Assembly (NCBI GenBank): GCA_029880385.1
Contig: JAOUOM010000099.1
Location: 1 to 7,013, forward strand
DNA from: Cyclobacteriaceae bacterium
GTDB lineage: Bacteria; Bacteroidota; Bacteroidia; Cytophagales; Cyclobacteriaceae
DNA length: 7,013 nt
Direction of reading: 5' to 3'
Part shown: piece after piece, positions 5,723-7,013 of the stretch
Layout of the letters: the number at the start of each line of letters is the position of its first letter
Numbering within the stretch: the stretch's first letter is position 1
Made by a program: the position numbers and the translations under genes
Notes under the pieces: model-generated
Told to the model about the DNA's origin: nothing
The model's database searches: none
The model's input: only the letters and a program-made list of their open reading frames with translations

Positions 5723-5752
5723 TTGTTTTTTTATTAATATCAATACTTTTTG
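5723..5752 (+). promoter_or_regulatory. Putative promoter of the GH15 gene
   Basis: TTG at 5723-5725 is followed after 18 bp by TACTTTTTG (5744-5752), a Bacteroidota-like -33/-7 pair, with the -7 element carrying one extra base relative to TAnnTTTG. The start would lie about 40 bp before the ATG at 5798. A sigma70-like TTGACA at 5708-5713 is also present, but no good -10 box follows it at the right distance. Confidence 0.4.
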
Positions 5753-5797
5753 AGTGAAACATTAAACATATTCTATTTTTAAGGGTTTATTTGTCAC

Positions 5798-7013
5798 ATG
5801 AGCAGACACACCTATGATTTTGGGGTCATTGGCAATTGTGCCTTCACCGCACATATCCACAAAGACACATCCGTTGATTGGTTATGCTGGCCTCGTTTCG
5901 ATAGCAGCTTTATTTTTGGCGGACTTTTAGACAAAGAAAATGGTGGTAAATTTTCTATTTTGCCTTCTTCCGGTATCGAAAATTCACATCAGTATTACAT
6001 TGAAAACACCAACGTACTCTGTACGGAAATCCAAAGTCAGGATGGTGCCTACCGTGTAACTGATTTTGCTCCTCGTTTTTTACAAAATGACCGGTATTAT
6101 AAGCCGCTAATGCTGATCAGGAAAATCGAGCGGATAGCGGGAAAACCAAAACTGAAGGTGACCTGCCAGCCAAAAGGGGATTATGGAAATATAACACCCG
6201 AAACCAGCCTGGGCAGTAACCACATTCGGTTTCTGGGCCTGGATGCCCACGTCCGCCTTACGACCAATATTTCACTCAATTACGTGGCTGAAGGGCAGGC
6301 CTTCATCCTCAACGAAACCAAATACCTGGCACTCACCTACGGCCCCCCTCTTGAAGCATCGCTGGAAGAGACCGTGGAGAATTTCCTTTCCAAAACCACC
6401 AAATACTGGCGCAACTGGGTGAAATCAGCTGCGGTTGTCAACATGTACCAACGTGCAGCCATCCGGAGTGCCCTCATCCTCAAAATCCATCAATATGAAG
6501 ATACCGGAGCCATCGTGGCAGCCACCACTACCAGCTTGCCGGAAGCCCCCGGCAGTACCCGAAACTGGGACTACCGCTACTGCTGGATGCGCGACACCTA
6601 CTATACGCTGAACGCCTTTAACAACATCGGGCACTTCGAAGAAAGCGAAAAATACTTTCATTACATCCTGCATACCACCAGCGATGAAGCGAGCCGGTAC
6701 CAGCCACTCTATGGCATTACCGGCACAAAAAACCTCGACGAAAGGGAAATCCCGCTGGCCGGATACCAGGGAAACCAGCCGGTCCGTGTAGGAAATCAAG
6801 CCTATACACATATTCAAAATGATGTTTATGGACAGGTACTTATTTCCTTACTGCCCCTGTATCAGGACAAACGGATCATCTTTACCGAACGGTTTGATTC
6901 GTCAGAGCTGATCTTGAAGACATTACGGATGATCGATCATACGTTTTATGAAAAAGATGCCGGACTGTGGGAATTCAGGAACCTGGCGCAGCACCATTGC
7001 TATACCTACCTTT
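5798..7013 (+). CDS. Glycoside hydrolase family 15 protein (glucoamylase/trehalase type), cut by the right window edge
   Basis: 405 residues are visible and the frame is open to the edge; bacterial GH15 proteins are about 590-670 residues. The N-terminal beta-sandwich (about 1-200) opens with the typical DFGVIGNCAFTAHI and VDWLCWPRFDS. The (alpha/alpha)6 barrel starts after KYWRNWV (about 202-208) and shows TTSLPEAPGSTRNWDYRYCW (244-263) with MRD (264-266), YGITGTKNLDEREIP, GNQAYTHIQNDVYGQVL, and GLWEF with E392, the position of the proposed general-acid glutamate. The second catalytic glutamate lies beyond the window. There is no signal peptide, so the enzyme should be cytosolic and act on alpha-glucosides such as trehalose, glycogen-derived or malto-oligosaccharides. 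Family and catalytic class are firm; trehalase versus glucoamylase/glucodextranase cannot be decided here. In Bacteroidota such genes often neighbour trehalose-phosphate synthase, which would lie to the right if present. Confidence 0.95.
   Translation, partial: MSRHTYDFGVIGNCAFTAHIHKDTSVDWLCWPRFDSSFIFGGLLDKENGGKFSILPSSGIENSHQYYIENTNVLCTEIQSQDGAYRVTDFAPRFLQNDRYYKPLMLIRKIERIAGKPKLKVTCQPKGDYGNITPETSLGSNHIRFLGLDAHVRLTTNISLNYVAEGQAFILNETKYLALTYGPPLEASLEETVENFLSKTTKYWRNWVKSAAVVNMYQRAAIRSALILKIHQYEDTGAIVAATTTSLPEAPGSTRNWDYRYCWMRDTYYTLNAFNNIGHFEESEKYFHYILHTTSDEASRYQPLYGITGTKNLDEREIPLAGYQGNQPVRVGNQAYTHIQNDVYGQVLISLLPLYQDKRIIFTERFDSSELILKTLRMIDHTFYEKDAGLWEFRNLAQHHCYTYL

Larger units (their letters stand above)
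5450..5797. other. Intergenic region of 348 bp between divergent XdhC-family and GH15 genes
   Basis: No confident gene lies here. From left to right it holds the TATATTTG element of the XdhC-family gene, a doubtful minus-strand reading frame (5446-5667), a small hairpin at 5587-5603, and a strongly AT-rich block (about 5660-5797) with the likely GH15 promoter. The half next to the XdhC-family gene is clearly less AT-rich than the half next to GH15, which fits an eroded coding fragment on one side and a regulatory region on the other. I see no RNA gene, riboswitch or IS end. Confidence 0.5.

Noticed and set aside
6425..6817. Minus-strand frame of 130 codons within the GH15 gene
   Set aside because: It is antisense to conserved GH15 motifs; its Val/Gly-rich composition fits a shadow frame in a GC-richer stretch.

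Overview
The window looks like chromosomal DNA of a Bacteroidota bacterium, possibly Cytophagales. The reasons are gene content (a LytS-type kinase paired with a LytTR regulator, a SiaB/DUF6272-type kinase, a bacterial GH15 hydrolase), the lack of clear Shine-Dalgarno sequences before most starts, and at least two good matches to the Bacteroidota -7 promoter element TAnnTTTG. The phylum call is an inference. I see no phage, IS, plasmid or CRISPR signature.

Left part (1-1500): the 5' two thirds of an M42 metallo-aminopeptidase gene runs off the left edge on the minus strand. It is divergent from a small SiaB-like kinase gene that appears to use a TTG start. A type II tRNA-Leu(GAG) gene, minus strand, lies only 10 bp beyond the kinase stop and has its own promoter.

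Centre (1645-4342): a compact minus-strand operon encodes a 63-residue protein with two membrane helices, then a cytosolic receiver-LytS histidine kinase fusion, then a LytTR response regulator. The gaps are 10 bp and 1 bp. It reads as a complete signalling unit: membrane partner, phosphorylation-controlled kinase, DNA-binding output. It is divergent from a gene for an exported CAP/PR-1-like protein that keeps the four cavity residues and six cysteines of plant PR-1. The shared 239 bp intergenic region makes co-regulation possible but does not prove it.

Right part (4427-7013): an XdhC/CoxI-family gene (molybdenum hydroxylase maturation type) on the minus strand has a perfect -7 element just upstream. 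A 348 bp region without a confident gene follows, holding a doubtful 73-codon reading frame, a hairpin and the likely promoter of the next gene. The window ends in a plus-strand GH15 glucoamylase/trehalase-type gene cut by the right edge.

Apart from the centre operon, the genes look like ordinary single-gene units of a core genome. The most interesting items are the receiver-kinase/LytTR/mini-membrane-protein operon, the PR-1-like protein beside it, and the SiaB-like kinase with no SiaC or SiaA partner in view.
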